Assembly: GCF_024137025.1 (NCBI RefSeq)
Contig: NZ_JAMYJR010000003.1
Location: forward strand, 372,001 to 436,000
DNA length: 64,000 bases
Origin: Paractinoplanes aksuensis
GTDB lineage: Bacteria; Actinomycetota; Actinomycetes; Mycobacteriales; Micromonosporaceae
Reading direction: 5' to 3'
Shown: positions 21,565 to 30,114 of the stretch, piece after piece
How the letters are laid out: every line of letters starts with the position of its first letter
How positions within the stretch are numbered: position 1 is the first letter of the stretch
Translations under genes and position numbers: made by a program
Notes under the pieces: model-generated
What the model was told of the DNA's origin: nothing
Databases searched by the model: none
What the model saw: the letters and a program-made list of their open reading frames with translations, nothing else

Positions 21565-22421
21565 ACGCGACGCTGCACCAGGCCCAGGCGCTGCTGGCCA
21601 CCGGCCGCCCCGAGCAGGCCCTGACCCAGTTGTCGCTGCTGCCGGCCAACGAGGTCACCGGGTCGTACGCGATGCAGTTGCGGTGCGCCGCGCTCAGCCA
21701 GCTCGACCGCTGGCCCGAGGTCGGCGACGCCGCCCGGGCCGCCCTGGCCGCCAACGGGCCCGACCCCGACCTGCTGCTCTGGCTGGGCCGGGCCGAGCAC
21801 GAGGCGGGCCGCGACCGGACCGCCGAGCGGGCCTTCCTCGACGGCCTGGCCCTCGCGCCCGACGACGTCGACCTGCTGTGCGCGTACGCCGACCTGTGCG
21901 CGGCCGATGGCCAACTCGACAAGGCCGACCGGCTGGTCGAGCTGGCCGCGGCCCGCGCCCCGCAGGCGCCCGTCGTCTATGCCACCCGCATCCAACTCGC
22001 CCACGCGCGCGGCGACAACCGGACGGCCCAGCGGATCAGCCAGGAGTTCGTCGGCGTCCACCCCGACAATCCGGTCGCGCACGCGCTGCTGGGCGGCACG
22101 AGCGCCGCCCGCGGGCACGTCGACGCGGCGTACGAGGGTTTCCGGCAGGCCGCTGCGGCCCGTCCGACCGAGCAGGTCTTCGCCGAGTCGGCGATGGAGT
22201 TGCGCGTGGCCCGGCACCCGTTGATGCGGCCGCTGCGGCCCATCCTGCGGTTCGGCGCGATCAAGACCTGGCTGGTCGCGGTCGCTCTGATCATCGGCCT
22301 GCGCGCGGCCGGCCTGCCCGCGCTGGGTGGTCTGCTGGGCCTGCTCTGGCTGGTCTACTGCGTCTATTCGTGGGTGGTGCCGCCGCTGGTCCGCAAGTGG
22401 GTCATGCGTTCCTGGCGATGA
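21561..22421 (+). CDS. TPR protein with C-terminal membrane helices
   Basis: Tetratricopeptide-type repeats fill about residues 1-210 (ALLATGRPEQALTQLSLLP, LLWLGRAEHEAGRDRTAERA, LLGGTSAARGHVDAAYEGFR). Two hydrophobic helices follow (TWLVAVALIIGLRAAGLPAL, LGGLLGLLWLVYCVYSWVV). It is probably a membrane-tethered scaffold with the repeats in the cytoplasm, partnered with the co-translated upstream membrane protein. The partner is inferred from the ATGA overlap. Confidence 0.75.
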   Translation: MNATLHQAQALLATGRPEQALTQLSLLPANEVTGSYAMQLRCAALSQLDRWPEVGDAARAALAANGPDPDLLLWLGRAEHEAGRDRTAERAFLDGLALAPDDVDLLCAYADLCAADGQLDKADRLVELAAARAPQAPVVYATRIQLAHARGDNRTAQRISQEFVGVHPDNPVAHALLGGTSAARGHVDAAYEGFRQAAAARPTEQVFAESAMELRVARHPLMRPLRPILRFGAIKTWLVAVALIIGLRAAGLPALGGLLGLLWLVYCVYSWVVPPLVRKWVMRSWR

Positions 22422-22452
22422 AAGATCACGTCGTCGCCGGACATGAACCGGC

Positions 22453-23031
22453 GTGGACTCCGTGAACTCCGAGGACCGGCGGCAACGGTTCGAGGCGGTG
22501 GCGCCGGCCGTGATCGACGCCGTGCGCCGCTTCCTGGCCCGCCGCACCGACCCCTCGACGGCCGACGACGTCCTGCAGGACACGTTGCTGGTCTGCTGGC
22601 GCCGCTTCGACGAGATCCTCCCTGTCCGCCCGCCGTCCCAGGGCGGGACGGCGCCCGATGCGGTGCTGCCCTGGGCGTACGGGGTGGCCCGCAACTGCCT
22701 GGCCAACGCCGAACGGTCCCGGCGCCGGCAGGGCCGCCTGCTGGCCCGGGTGTGGCGCCTGGACCGGCCGGCCGAGGTCGTGCCCGCGCCCGACGGGCCG
22801 GACGACGAACTGACCGCGGCGCTGGACGCGCTGCGCGCCGAGGACGCCGAACTGCTGCGCCTGTGGGCGTGGGAGGAGCTGAGCCCGGCCGAGATCGCCG
22901 TGGTGCTCGGGATCAGCCCCAACGCGGCGAGCATCCGCCTGCACCGGGCCAAGCAGAACTTGCGCGAGGAGTTGCGAAAGACCGGCGACGCCGCCGGACA
23001 TGAGGAGTCGACAGAGGGGAGCCGGCCATGA
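22453..23031 (+). CDS. ECF RNA polymerase sigma factor
   Basis: Sigma-70 group 4 factor, 192 aa. Region 2 includes DVLQDTLLVCWRRFDEI and LPWAYGVARNCLANAERSRR. Region 4 is AEDAELLRLWAWEELSPAEI followed by VLGISPNAASIRLHRAKQNL. Start is GTG 22453, or GTG 22462. Its stop overlaps the ATG of the next gene, the usual arrangement with a membrane partner that could act as an anti-sigma factor. Confidence 0.92.
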   Translation: MDSVNSEDRRQRFEAVAPAVIDAVRRFLARRTDPSTADDVLQDTLLVCWRRFDEILPVRPPSQGGTAPDAVLPWAYGVARNCLANAERSRRRQGRLLARVWRLDRPAEVVPAPDGPDDELTAALDALRAEDAELLRLWAWEELSPAEIAVVLGISPNAASIRLHRAKQNLREELRKTGDAAGHEESTEGSRP

Positions 23032-23600
23032 CGGACGACGACGACCTGCGCGCCCGTCTGCGCCGAGCCGACCCGGCGGCCGACCTGCCGCCGTACGACA
23101 CCTCGCACCTCCTGGAGACCACGATGACCGCCACGACCACCGCCCCGCGCCGCCCTATGCTCACCCTGGCCGCCGCCGCGCTGGTGCTGATCGCCGCCCT
23201 CGGCACCTGGTTCCTGCTGCGCCCGTCGGGCGACCCCGCGGGGCCCGTGGCCGCGCCCACGGTCACCGAGCTGACCGCGCCCGGCATCGCGGCCAAGTGT
23301 GTCGAACCGTCGGCCGATCGGCTGAAGGAGGCGGCCGACTTCGCCTTCGCAGGCACGGTTACCGGCGTCGACGGCGGCACTGTCACGCTGAAGGTGACCA
23401 AGGTCTATCGGGGCGCCGCCGCCGACCAGGTGCGGATCGCCCAGACCGGCGACATCTCGGAGACGATGCTGGGCAGCGGCAAGTTCGAGACCGGTAAGGA
23501 CTATCTGGTCGCGTCGGCCCGGGGCTCGATGCTGATCTGCGGCTACAGCGGCGAGGCGTCGGCGCCGGGCCTGCCGCAGCTCTACGACACGGCTTTCTAG
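23028..23600 (+). CDS. Membrane-anchored partner of the ECF sigma factor
   Basis: A 190-residue protein with a short cytoplasmic N-terminus (DDDLRARLRRADPAADLPPY), one membrane helix (LTLAAAALVLIAALGTWFLL) and an outer domain of about 125 residues. The outer domain has two cysteines and the pattern VTKVYRG...GKDYLV...ICGYSG, which resembles netrin/TIMP-like folds. The topology and the ATGA coupling suggest an anti-sigma or signal-receiving role, but no known anti-sigma zinc motif (HxxxCxxC) is present. Confidence 0.7.
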   Translation: MTDDDDLRARLRRADPAADLPPYDTSHLLETTMTATTTAPRRPMLTLAAAALVLIAALGTWFLLRPSGDPAGPVAAPTVTELTAPGIAAKCVEPSADRLKEAADFAFAGTVTGVDGGTVTLKVTKVYRGAAADQVRIAQTGDISETMLGSGKFETGKDYLVASARGSMLICGYSGEASAPGLPQLYDTAF

Positions 23601-23609
23601 GAGGCACTC

Positions 23610-24116
23610 TTGAGCGGCGTGACCATCCGCCCGATGCGGGACGCGGACGGGCCCACCGTGCTCGCGCTCTATCAGGCCGGGCTCGACGGCGGGGACGCCA
23701 GTTTCGAGCCGGCCGCGCCCTCGTGGGGAGTGTTCGACGCGGGCCGGCTCGCCGCGCACCGGCTGGTCGCGGTCGGCCCGGACGACGCGGTGCTGGGCTG
23801 GGTGGCCGTCACGGCGGTGTCGTCGCGGCCGGTGTATGCCGGGGTGGTCGAGCACTCCCTCTACGTCGATCCCGCCGCTCGGGGCCGAGGCGTGGGCCGG
23901 ACCCTGCTCGAGGCGCTGATCCGCTCGACCGAGGCCGCGGGGATCTGGACCATCCAGTCCGGCGTCTTCCCCGAGAACGAGGCCAGCCTGGCCCTGCACC
24001 GGGCGTGCGGCTTCCGCACCGTCGGCGTGCGGGAGCGGGTGGGCCGGCATGCGGCCCGGGACAACCGCTGGCGCGACGTCGTGTTCCTGGAACGCCGCAG
24101 CCCCGTCGTCGGATGA
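23610..24116 (+). CDS. GNAT N-acetyltransferase (phosphinothricin acetyltransferase-like)
   Basis: Acetyl-CoA transferase of 168 residues. The acetyl-CoA loop is VDPAARGRGVGRTLLEALI; ENEASLALHRACGFRTVGVR is the C-terminal family signature shared with Pat/Bar-type enzymes. TTG 23610 is preferred because AGGAGG lies 5 nt before it; GTG 23619 would be 14 nt away. It may detoxify an amine-containing compound; the substrate is unknown. Confidence 0.88.
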   Translation: MSGVTIRPMRDADGPTVLALYQAGLDGGDASFEPAAPSWGVFDAGRLAAHRLVAVGPDDAVLGWVAVTAVSSRPVYAGVVEHSLYVDPAARGRGVGRTLLEALIRSTEAAGIWTIQSGVFPENEASLALHRACGFRTVGVRERVGRHAARDNRWRDVVFLERRSPVVG

Positions 24117-24130
24117 CCGCGACGGCCTCG

Positions 24131-25063
24131 TCATCGGCGGGCCAGTTCGTCGAGGATGTCGACCGAGGCGGCCCAGCCCGCGCCGTCGGCCGCGTGTGAC
24201 GTGGCGACGGAGCGCACGTCGAACTTGTTGCGCGGCGTGAGCCGGTCGGCCTCGGCGATCATGCGGTCTTGCAGGGGGAGCGGGATCATGCGGTCGCGGG
24301 TGTGCCGGATGTAGGTGCGCGGGATGCTGCCCCACGTGTCCTTGTGACCGCGCGCGTCGGCCAGGGGCACCTGGATCGACTCGTCGGGTTGAGAGGCGTT
24401 GAGCATTGCCATGAACTCGGCCTCGGTGGCGTCGGCACAGAGTGCCTCTTTCATCTTCGCGAGCACGGCGGCGTCGTTGGTGCGGAAGTTGGTGCGCGAC
24501 GCGCCGATCACGGCCGGGTCGGCCAGCGAGGCGCCGCCCAGCTCGAGGATCAGGCTGCCGGCGGCCTCGGGGGTCTGCAGGTAGTCGCCCATCGTCGGCA
24601 GGTCGACGCAGCAGAAGGCGGAGCTGTAGACGAGCCGGTTGATCAGCCGGGGCACCTCGTTGGCGACCCGGCTCACGGTGGCGCCGCCCATGCTGCCGCC
24701 CCACAGGACCACCGGACCCAGGCGGGCCGCGCGGCGGACCACCGCCACGGTGGCCGTGACGTAGTCGTCCAGGGTGATGCCGGCCATGGGGGAGGGCTCG
24801 GTGGCCAGGGCGGCCAGGTTTTGTGGCGCCTGGTAGGACCGGCGGAACTGGCCGGCCGCGGCGCCGTGACCGGGCAGCTCGACACCGACCGCGCGGTGGC
24901 CTCGCAGCGAGAGCTCGGCATCGCCACTGGCCGAGCCGTTGGCCCCGGTCACCAGCACAAATGTGGTGACCTCGCGTCGGTGAGGACGGTCGGCCCGGCT
25001 CGCGAGCACTGCTGCCGTGCCGGCCGCCGCTCCCAGCAGGCCGCGCCTCGTCATCGTCGTCAT
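24131..25063 (-). CDS. Tat-exported alpha/beta hydrolase
   Basis: A 310-residue hydrolase. The N-terminus MTTMTRRGLLGAAAGTAAVL is a twin-arginine signal. The nucleophile elbow GGSMGGA, an acidic residue near the end and the late His in SHAADGAGW make a Ser-His-acid triad plausible. It resembles secreted esterase/salicylate-esterase-like proteins (ELPGHG). ATG 25063 is chosen for its ribosome site GGGAGAAGG. It is divergent from the sensor kinase gene. Confidence 0.85.
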   Translation of the reverse strand: MTTMTRRGLLGAAAGTAAVLASRADRPHRREVTTFVLVTGANGSASGDAELSLRGHRAVGVELPGHGAAAGQFRRSYQAPQNLAALATEPSPMAGITLDDYVTATVAVVRRAARLGPVVLWGGSMGGATVSRVANEVPRLINRLVYSSAFCCVDLPTMGDYLQTPEAAGSLILELGGASLADPAVIGASRTNFRTNDAAVLAKMKEALCADATEAEFMAMLNASQPDESIQVPLADARGHKDTWGSIPRTYIRHTRDRMIPLPLQDRMIAEADRLTPRNKFDVRSVATSHAADGAGWAASVDILDELARR

Positions 25064-25146
25064 GACCTTCTCCCTTCGTCGTTGTCGGCTCCCATTCGAG
25101 CCCGATGACGGCCGGGTGCGGCAGCGGAGAAAGTACGGGCCGGGCA

Positions 25147-25160
25147 CCTACTTTGGTAGG
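25147..25160. promoter_or_regulatory. Dyad between the hydrolase and the sensor kinase
   Basis: CCTAC, spacer TTTG, GTAGG in a 133-bp divergent intergenic region. It could be the binding site of the adjacent NarL-type response regulator, controlling both directions. The half-sites are short, so the evidence is limited. Confidence 0.4.
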
Positions 25161-25196
25161 GTCCGGCCGCTCGGCGAGCCCGGTAGCGTCGGGCCC

Positions 25197-26393
25197 ATGA
25201 AGCGGCGCGAGGTTCTCATCGACGGTGTGCTGCTGGCCGCCCTCGTCGCGGCGGCAGTGCTCGGCGGTGTGCTGACCGCGGTCGTCGCGGGGCCGCAGGC
25301 CGACCTCTCGCTCGTGTGGGTCTTCGTCGCCCTGCAGCTCGTGACCTCGGCCGCCGTCCTGCTCCGGCGCCGCCGGCCGACGAGCACGGCCCTGGCGATC
25401 GTCCTCTCCGCCCTGGCGCAGACCCTGGTGGCGTTCGCCGCCCCGCTGCCGGTGGCCGAGGCCCTGCTCTCGGTCAGCGCCTGGATCCCGATCGCGCTGT
25501 CGGTCGTGGTCGAGAACACCACCGAGCGCGGCGTGCCGCGGGTCTGGTCGGCCGCGATCTGGGCCCTGATCGGCGTTTTGGCCCTGGTCAGCGTGCGGCC
25601 GTGGGACCCCACGACCAGTTTCGTGGTCAACGGTCTGCTGCACAGCGCGGTCGCGCCGCTGTTCGCGCTCTATCTGGCCGCCCGCCGCCGCAAGATGGCC
25701 CTGCTGAGCGAGCGGGCCGAGCGGGCCGAGCGCGAGCAGTGGTGGCGGGCCGAACAGGCTCGGGCCGAGGAACGCTCCCGCCTGGCGACCGAGCTGCACG
25801 ACCTGGTGGCGCACCGGGTCACGCTGATGACATTGCAGGCGGGCGCGCTGTCGGTGCGCGCGCCCGACGACGAGACCCGCGAGACCGCGGAAGAGCTGCG
25901 CGCCCACGGCGCGCTGGCCCTCGACGAGCTGCGCGAGCTGGTCGGCGTGCTCCGCCGGGCCGGTTCGCCCGCCGGGGCGCCGCTCGACGAGGCGGCCCAG
26001 CCCCCGCTGGCCGAGCTGGTCGACGAGGCCGGCCGGGCCGGGCAAGCGGTCGAGCTGGTCACCGCGGGCGAGCCGCCGGGGCTGTCCCGGGTGACGGGCC
26101 GCACGGCCTATCGCGTGGTGCGCGAGGCGCTGACCAACGCCCGCAAGCATGCCGGGGGCGCGGCGGTGCGGGTCGATGCGCAATACCTCCCCGACCTCGT
26201 CCGCATCGTGGTCCACAATGGCCGGGGCCGGTCGTCGCTGTCCGCGCGGGGCAACGGCGCTGGGCTGGCCGGGCTGCGCGAAAGAGTCGAGTCGATCGGC
26301 GGCACACTCGAGGCCGGGCCGGACGGCGCGGGCGGTTTCCGGCTCGAGACGGTGATACCCATACGGGCCACTGCCGATCGGGGACCGTCATGA
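25197..26393 (+). CDS. Two-component sensor histidine kinase (HisKA_3 type)
   Basis: Membrane kinase of 398 residues. About six helices occupy residues 8-165. A coiled segment precedes the HisKA_3 box ATELHDLVAHRVTLMTLQAG (phospho-His in LHDLVAHR). The ATPase domain has EALTNARKHAGG and GNGAGLAGLRERVESIGG. This is the DesK/NarX class. ATG 25197 follows the divergent promoter; longer in-frame starts would run into the hydrolase gene. ATGA overlap couples it to its response regulator. Confidence 0.92.
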   Translation: MKRREVLIDGVLLAALVAAAVLGGVLTAVVAGPQADLSLVWVFVALQLVTSAAVLLRRRRPTSTALAIVLSALAQTLVAFAAPLPVAEALLSVSAWIPIALSVVVENTTERGVPRVWSAAIWALIGVLALVSVRPWDPTTSFVVNGLLHSAVAPLFALYLAARRRKMALLSERAERAEREQWWRAEQARAEERSRLATELHDLVAHRVTLMTLQAGALSVRAPDDETRETAEELRAHGALALDELRELVGVLRRAGSPAGAPLDEAAQPPLAELVDEAGRAGQAVELVTAGEPPGLSRVTGRTAYRVVREALTNARKHAGGAAVRVDAQYLPDLVRIVVHNGRGRSSLSARGNGAGLAGLRERVESIGGTLEAGPDGAGGFRLETVIPIRATADRGPS

Positions 26394-27091
26394 ACCAGCT
26401 CCGGGTGCTGATCGTCGACGACGAGCCGCTGGTGTGCCGGCATCTGAGCGCGATCCTGTCGGCCGCGCCCGACGTGGTCGTGGTGGGCACCGCGGCCGAC
26501 GGTGCCGAAGCGGTCGAGGCCGTGGTCCGGGAACGGCCCGATCTGGTGCTCATGGATCTGCGGATGCCGGGGGTCGACGGGCTCGCCGCCACCGAGCGCA
26601 TCCGGGGGCTGGTCGACCCGCCGGTGGTGCTGGTGCTGACCACCTTCGACGCCGACGGCTACGTGATCCGCGCGCTGCGGGCCGGGGCCGCGGGCTACCT
26701 GGTCAAGTCGACCCCGCCCGCCGAGCTGATCGACCTGATCCGGGTGGCGGCGCAGGGCCACACCGTGCTGTCCCCGGTCGCGCGGGACGGGCTGGTCGCG
26801 GCGTCGGCGACGGCCCACGAGGAACGCGCGGCCGCGCTGGCTCGCGTGACCGACCTGACCGATCGGGAGCGGGACGTTCTGACGGCCATCGGCGACGGGC
26901 TGACCAACGCCGAGATCGCCCGGCGCCTGCACCTGTCCGAGACGACGGTGAAGGGCTACGTGTCGCATCTGTTCGAGAAGCTCGGCTGCGCCAATCGCAC
27001 CCAGGCCGGCCTGCTGGCTCAGTCCGCCGGATGGACGACACCCGTTGACTACAACGCTGGAGTGCACCCAGCGGGGCCATCCTCCCCTTGA
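26390..27091 (+). CDS. NarL/FixJ-family response regulator
   Basis: Receiver domain (LIVDDEPLVCR; acceptor Asp in LVLMDLRMPGVDG; Lys in YLVKSTPP) and LuxR-type helix-turn-helix (LTDRERDVLTAIGDGLTNAE then TTVKGYVSHLFEKLGC), 233 aa. It pairs with the co-translated kinase. The last 18 residues after LLAQSAGW are unusual and Pro/Gly-rich; they may reflect a lost stop codon. The likely target is the divergent hydrolase or itself. Confidence 0.92.
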   Translation: MNQLRVLIVDDEPLVCRHLSAILSAAPDVVVVGTAADGAEAVEAVVRERPDLVLMDLRMPGVDGLAATERIRGLVDPPVVLVLTTFDADGYVIRALRAGAAGYLVKSTPPAELIDLIRVAAQGHTVLSPVARDGLVAASATAHEERAAALARVTDLTDRERDVLTAIGDGLTNAEIARRLHLSETTVKGYVSHLFEKLGCANRTQAGLLAQSAGWTTPVDYNAGVHPAGPSSP

Positions 27092-27156
27092 TGGCCCCGA
27101 CCGGGTCCTCTCTTCCGATGTCAGCGCCACAGGCCTAGGAATACCCGTAGTGAGAC

Positions 27157-27172
27157 CTGTTAACGCTAACAG
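27157..27172. promoter_or_regulatory. LacI-type operator with no adjacent target gene
   Basis: CTGTTA ACGC TAACAG is a perfect 6-bp dyad around a LacI-style centre. It closely matches the site upstream of the sugar transporter (32561-32574). It lies between the 3' ends of two converging genes, so it has no obvious promoter to control. Confidence 0.55.
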
Positions 27173-27211
27173 ATCTGGCCGGGATTGGAACAGGTGAATG
27201 TGAAAATTGGT

Positions 27212-28234
27212 TCAGCGGGCGGGCGGTGGCGCGACGCTGTCCCGGGTGATCAGCGTCGGCGCGATCGTGCGCCGGGTGGCCAGGTCGGGCGATCCCGACT
27301 CGATCTGGGCCAGCAGCAGCTCGACCCCGGCCGTGGCGACCGCGTCGAAGTCGGGGCGGACCGTGGTCAGCGGTGGCGTGTAGTAGGCCGCCTGCGGCAC
27401 GTCGTCAAAGCCGACGATGCTGATCTCTTCGGGGACGCGGCGGCCGTGCTCGCTGAGCGCCCGCAGCAGGCCCAGCGCTATGTGATCGTTCGCCGTGAAG
27501 ACGGCCGTCACCTCGGGCAGGCGAGCCAGCAGCTTGCCGTTGCGGTAACCCGACTCGGCACTCCAGTCGCCGGTGAGCAGCGGGGGCTGCTCGGCGCCGG
27601 CGGCGCTCAACGCGTCCTGCCAGCCGCGGACCCGGCCCGCGGCGTCGAACCAGTCGGCCGGACCCGAAATGTGCCAGACCGTGGAGTGGCCGGCCGCCAG
27701 CAGGTGCTCGGTGGCGGCCCGGGCCCCGGCGACCTGGTCGACCGTGACCAGGGTGCTGGCCCGCTCGGGATCGCCGTCGATGGTGACCAGCGGGATGTCC
27801 TCGGGCAGCCGGGCCAGGGCGGGACCGGCGCCGGCCACCGGCGCGATCACCACGAGGCCCGCGACCCGCTGGTCGAGGTGGCGCTCGACGGCGTCGGCGA
27901 TCGACCGCTCGTTGAGCGTGCGCACACTGCCGACGTTGACGGCGAAACCACTGTCCTGCGCCGCCTGCTCGAATGCGGTCAGCATCGACGCCGGGCCGTA
28001 CAGAGCCGTGTTGGGCGCGACCACGCCGATCACCTTCGACGTGCCGGTGACCAGGGCCCGGGCCGTGCGGTTGGGGCGGTAGCCCAGCTCGGCGATCGCC
28101 GCCCGCACCTTGAGCCGGGTCGGCTCGCTGACGTTGGGATGCTCGTTGAGCACCCGGGAGACGGTCTGGTGCGACACTCCTGCCAGCCGGGCGACGTCCA
28201 TCATGCCCGGCGGCCGTCCGCGTTTCACGCTCAC
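27212..28234 (-). CDS. LacI-family transcriptional regulator (paralog 1)
   Basis: About 340 residues. The helix-turn-helix MMDVARLAGVSHQTVSRVLN and the hinge helix (RPNRTARALVTGTSKV) are followed by the sugar-binding core that starts VIGVVAPNTALYGPASM. Three in-frame GTG codons (28240, 28234, 28228) are possible starts; none has a strong ribosome site. It is very similar in sequence to the regulators at 31217-32281 and 43038-43883, so these form a local paralog family. The natural target may be the arabinose operon 4 kb away; this is inference. Confidence 0.88.
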   Translation of the reverse strand: MSVKRGRPPGMMDVARLAGVSHQTVSRVLNEHPNVSEPTRLKVRAAIAELGYRPNRTARALVTGTSKVIGVVAPNTALYGPASMLTAFEQAAQDSGFAVNVGSVRTLNERSIADAVERHLDQRVAGLVVIAPVAGAGPALARLPEDIPLVTIDGDPERASTLVTVDQVAGARAATEHLLAAGHSTVWHISGPADWFDAAGRVRGWQDALSAAGAEQPPLLTGDWSAESGYRNGKLLARLPEVTAVFTANDHIALGLLRALSEHGRRVPEEISIVGFDDVPQAAYYTPPLTTVRPDFDAVATAGVELLLAQIESGSPDLATRRTIAPTLITRDSVAPPPAR

Positions 28235-28357
28235 CCGCACCCCGATCGACTGGTTGCGGGCAGGATATCCCCTCCACTCCCATGCCCGTGACGTGCGGGT
28301 ACGCCACGCCGCGGAAATCACAACACATTCTTGCCAATTCACCGCCCGGTAATTTGC

Positions 28358-28369
28358 GGGAGCGTTCCC
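28358..28369. promoter_or_regulatory. Possible LacI operator upstream of regulator paralog 1
   Basis: GGGAGCGTTCCC (reverse GGGAACGCTCCC) has 4-bp arms around the same ACGC core as the 27157 site. It sits about 125 bp upstream of the LacI start, so autoregulation is plausible. Confidence 0.3.
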
Positions 28370-28424
28370 AATCGGCCATGACTTGATAAAACACAACGAG
28401 GAACTCCCGGGAGTGTCCGCCGGG

Positions 28425-29342
28425 TCATCGCATGTGCCGCGCGGCCCACTCCTCGAAGCTCGTGAGCGGAATGCCGAGCGCCCGCGCGAACTCCGGCCGG
28501 GCCGGCTGCCCAGCCACGTTCATGAGCTCCATCGACAACCCCGCGTAGGCCGGCATCCCGGCGGCGAGCGCCTCCGGTTCGGACATGTCGGGTGCCTTGA
28601 GCGCGGCGCCCAACGCGCCCGAAAGCACTGCGGCCACCTCGGTCATGGCCAGGTAGTCGGAGGCCAGCTCCAACTCGACGCCCCGGAACCGCTCCCGATC
28701 GGCGACGGCCGCGGCCACCGTCGCGCCGATATCGTCCACCGCCACCAGCGAAAGACGGGTGTCCGGTCGCAGCACGGTGACGATGCCACCCCCGACCCCG
28801 CGCGGCAGCAGGTAGGCCGCGGACAGCAGGAAGTTCTCCATGAAGAAGCCCGGCTTCACGAGCGTCCAGAAGGGAAAACCCGCTTCCCGTACGCTTTTCT
28901 CGACCCCGGTCTTGGCCGCGTAATACGGTTCGAGCGCGGCCCACCGCCCCTCCGCATATCCGGGCGCCGACTGGTAGCGGCTGGCCCCCGACACCGACGA
29001 GTGAACGAACTGCGGCACACCCGCCGACCTGGCCGCCTCGATCAGGTTGACGGCCTGCCGAAGCTCCCCGTCGAAGTCGAAGCCGTCCGCGCCCAACTCC
29101 GGCATCTGCAACGAAAATACGGCCCGAGCACCCCGCGCCGCCTCGTCCAGCGACTCGCGATCCCGCAGATCGCCGACGACAAGTTCGGCACCGAGCGCTT
29201 CCACCGCCCGGGCGCGCTCAGCCGCACGATCACGAACCAGCGCCCGCACGGGGAAACCGGCTCCCAACAGCGACCGGGCCGCAGCCCCACCCTGCTTACC
29301 CGTGGCCCCGACAACAAGCACAGGCGACGTCAACTCGTTCAT
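28425..29342 (-). CDS. NmrA-like NAD(P)-binding reductase
   Basis: Atypical short-chain dehydrogenase of 305 residues. The N-terminal dinucleotide motif VLVVGATGKQGGAAARSLL (GxxGxxG) is followed by VVGDLRDRESL and FVHSSVSGASRY, the NmrA/HSCARG pattern. It lacks the usual catalytic Tyr-x-x-x-Lys, so it may sense redox state or reduce quinones. ATG 29342 is chosen for the ribosome site AAGGAGAG. Tandem repeats begin just upstream of its promoter. Confidence 0.9.
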   Translation of the reverse strand: MNELTSPVLVVGATGKQGGAAARSLLGAGFPVRALVRDRAAERARAVEALGAELVVGDLRDRESLDEAARGARAVFSLQMPELGADGFDFDGELRQAVNLIEAARSAGVPQFVHSSVSGASRYQSAPGYAEGRWAALEPYYAAKTGVEKSVREAGFPFWTLVKPGFFMENFLLSAAYLLPRGVGGGIVTVLRPDTRLSLVAVDDIGATVAAAVADRERFRGVELELASDYLAMTEVAAVLSGALGAALKAPDMSEPEALAAGMPAYAGLSMELMNVAGQPARPEFARALGIPLTSFEEWAARHMR

Positions 29343-29360
29343 GAAACTCTCCTTGATCAG

Positions 29361-29480
29361 TTCTGCGCCACGCATGCCCTCACGCCAACGGCGGTGGCTT
29401 TCGGTTCTGCGTCGCGTGTGCCCTCATGCGGACGGCGGTGGCTTTCGGTTCTGCGTCGCGCGTGCCCTTAAACGGACAGC
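29361..29480. repeat. 44-bp tandem repeat, about 2.7 copies
   Basis: Copies begin at 29361, 29405 and 29449 with TTCTGCG(T/C)CGCG and share GGCGGTGGCTTTCGG in the first two. It lies directly upstream of the NmrA-like gene. No reading frame here looks like a real protein. Confidence 0.75.
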
Positions 29481-29732
29481 GACGATTCGACGGCAGCGCG
29501 TGGACGCGCCGCGGTTGAGTGCGGGGTGCGCTGACGGCGGCTGGTGGCGGTGCGCGGGTCAGGTTGAAAGAGGGCGCCTGGAGGTGGCCCGGGTTGGAGT
29601 GGCGGAACGACGCTGAATCGAGGGCGGCGAGATGGTGGCATCGAAAAAGGGCGCGGAAACCGACCCGCCGCCGGTGCACGAGGAGTCCTGGTCGATCTGA
29701 TGGCCCGCTCGCGACAGCGGAGGCAGACCCAC

Positions 29733-30026
29733 GAGACGAAACGGGTCGTCTCGCCGGGGCGGTGTTGGGCTTGTGAGACGGAACGGGTCGTCTCGCCGGG
29801 GCGGTGTTGGGCTTGTGAGACGGAACGGGTCGTCTTGTTGGGGCGGAGGCTGGACGGTGGGACGGAACGGGTCGTTTCGCCGGGGCGGTGTTGGGCTCGT
29901 GGGACGGAACGGGTCGTCTTGCTGGGGCGGAGGCAGGACCGCGAGACGGAACGGATCGTTTCGGCAGGGCGCAAGCCGAACCGCGAGACGAAATGGATCG
30001 TCTCGGCAGGCGGTGGCGGGTAGTGG
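29733..30026 (+). repeat. 42-bp tandem repeat, seven copies, each a predicted hairpin
   Basis: Unit starts are at 29733, 29775, 29817, 29859, 29901, 29943 and 29985. Each copy holds GAGACG or GGGACG, an 8-nt loop, then CGTCTC, CGTTTC or CGTCTT. All seven remain able to pair on the plus strand with only G-U wobble changes. The region 29343-30189 otherwise holds no gene I can support; open frames on both strands here are periodic by-products of a unit length divisible by three. Function unknown. Confidence 0.8.
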
Positions 30027-30114
30027 GAGAGCGGTTCAGGTGGGAGACGGTTTCGGTGGAGGGCGGAATGGGGGTGGCGATTGACGGGGCAGGGGCGTGC
30101 TGGGGGTGTCGCAG

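Noticed and set aside
18327..26216. Minus-strand open frame of over 2600 codons
   Set aside because: It lies opposite at least eight convincing genes and is a low-complexity Arg/Gly/Pro/Gln product of high GC.
29361..30026. CRISPR array
   Set aside because: The repeats are directly adjacent without unique spacers and no cas genes are present.
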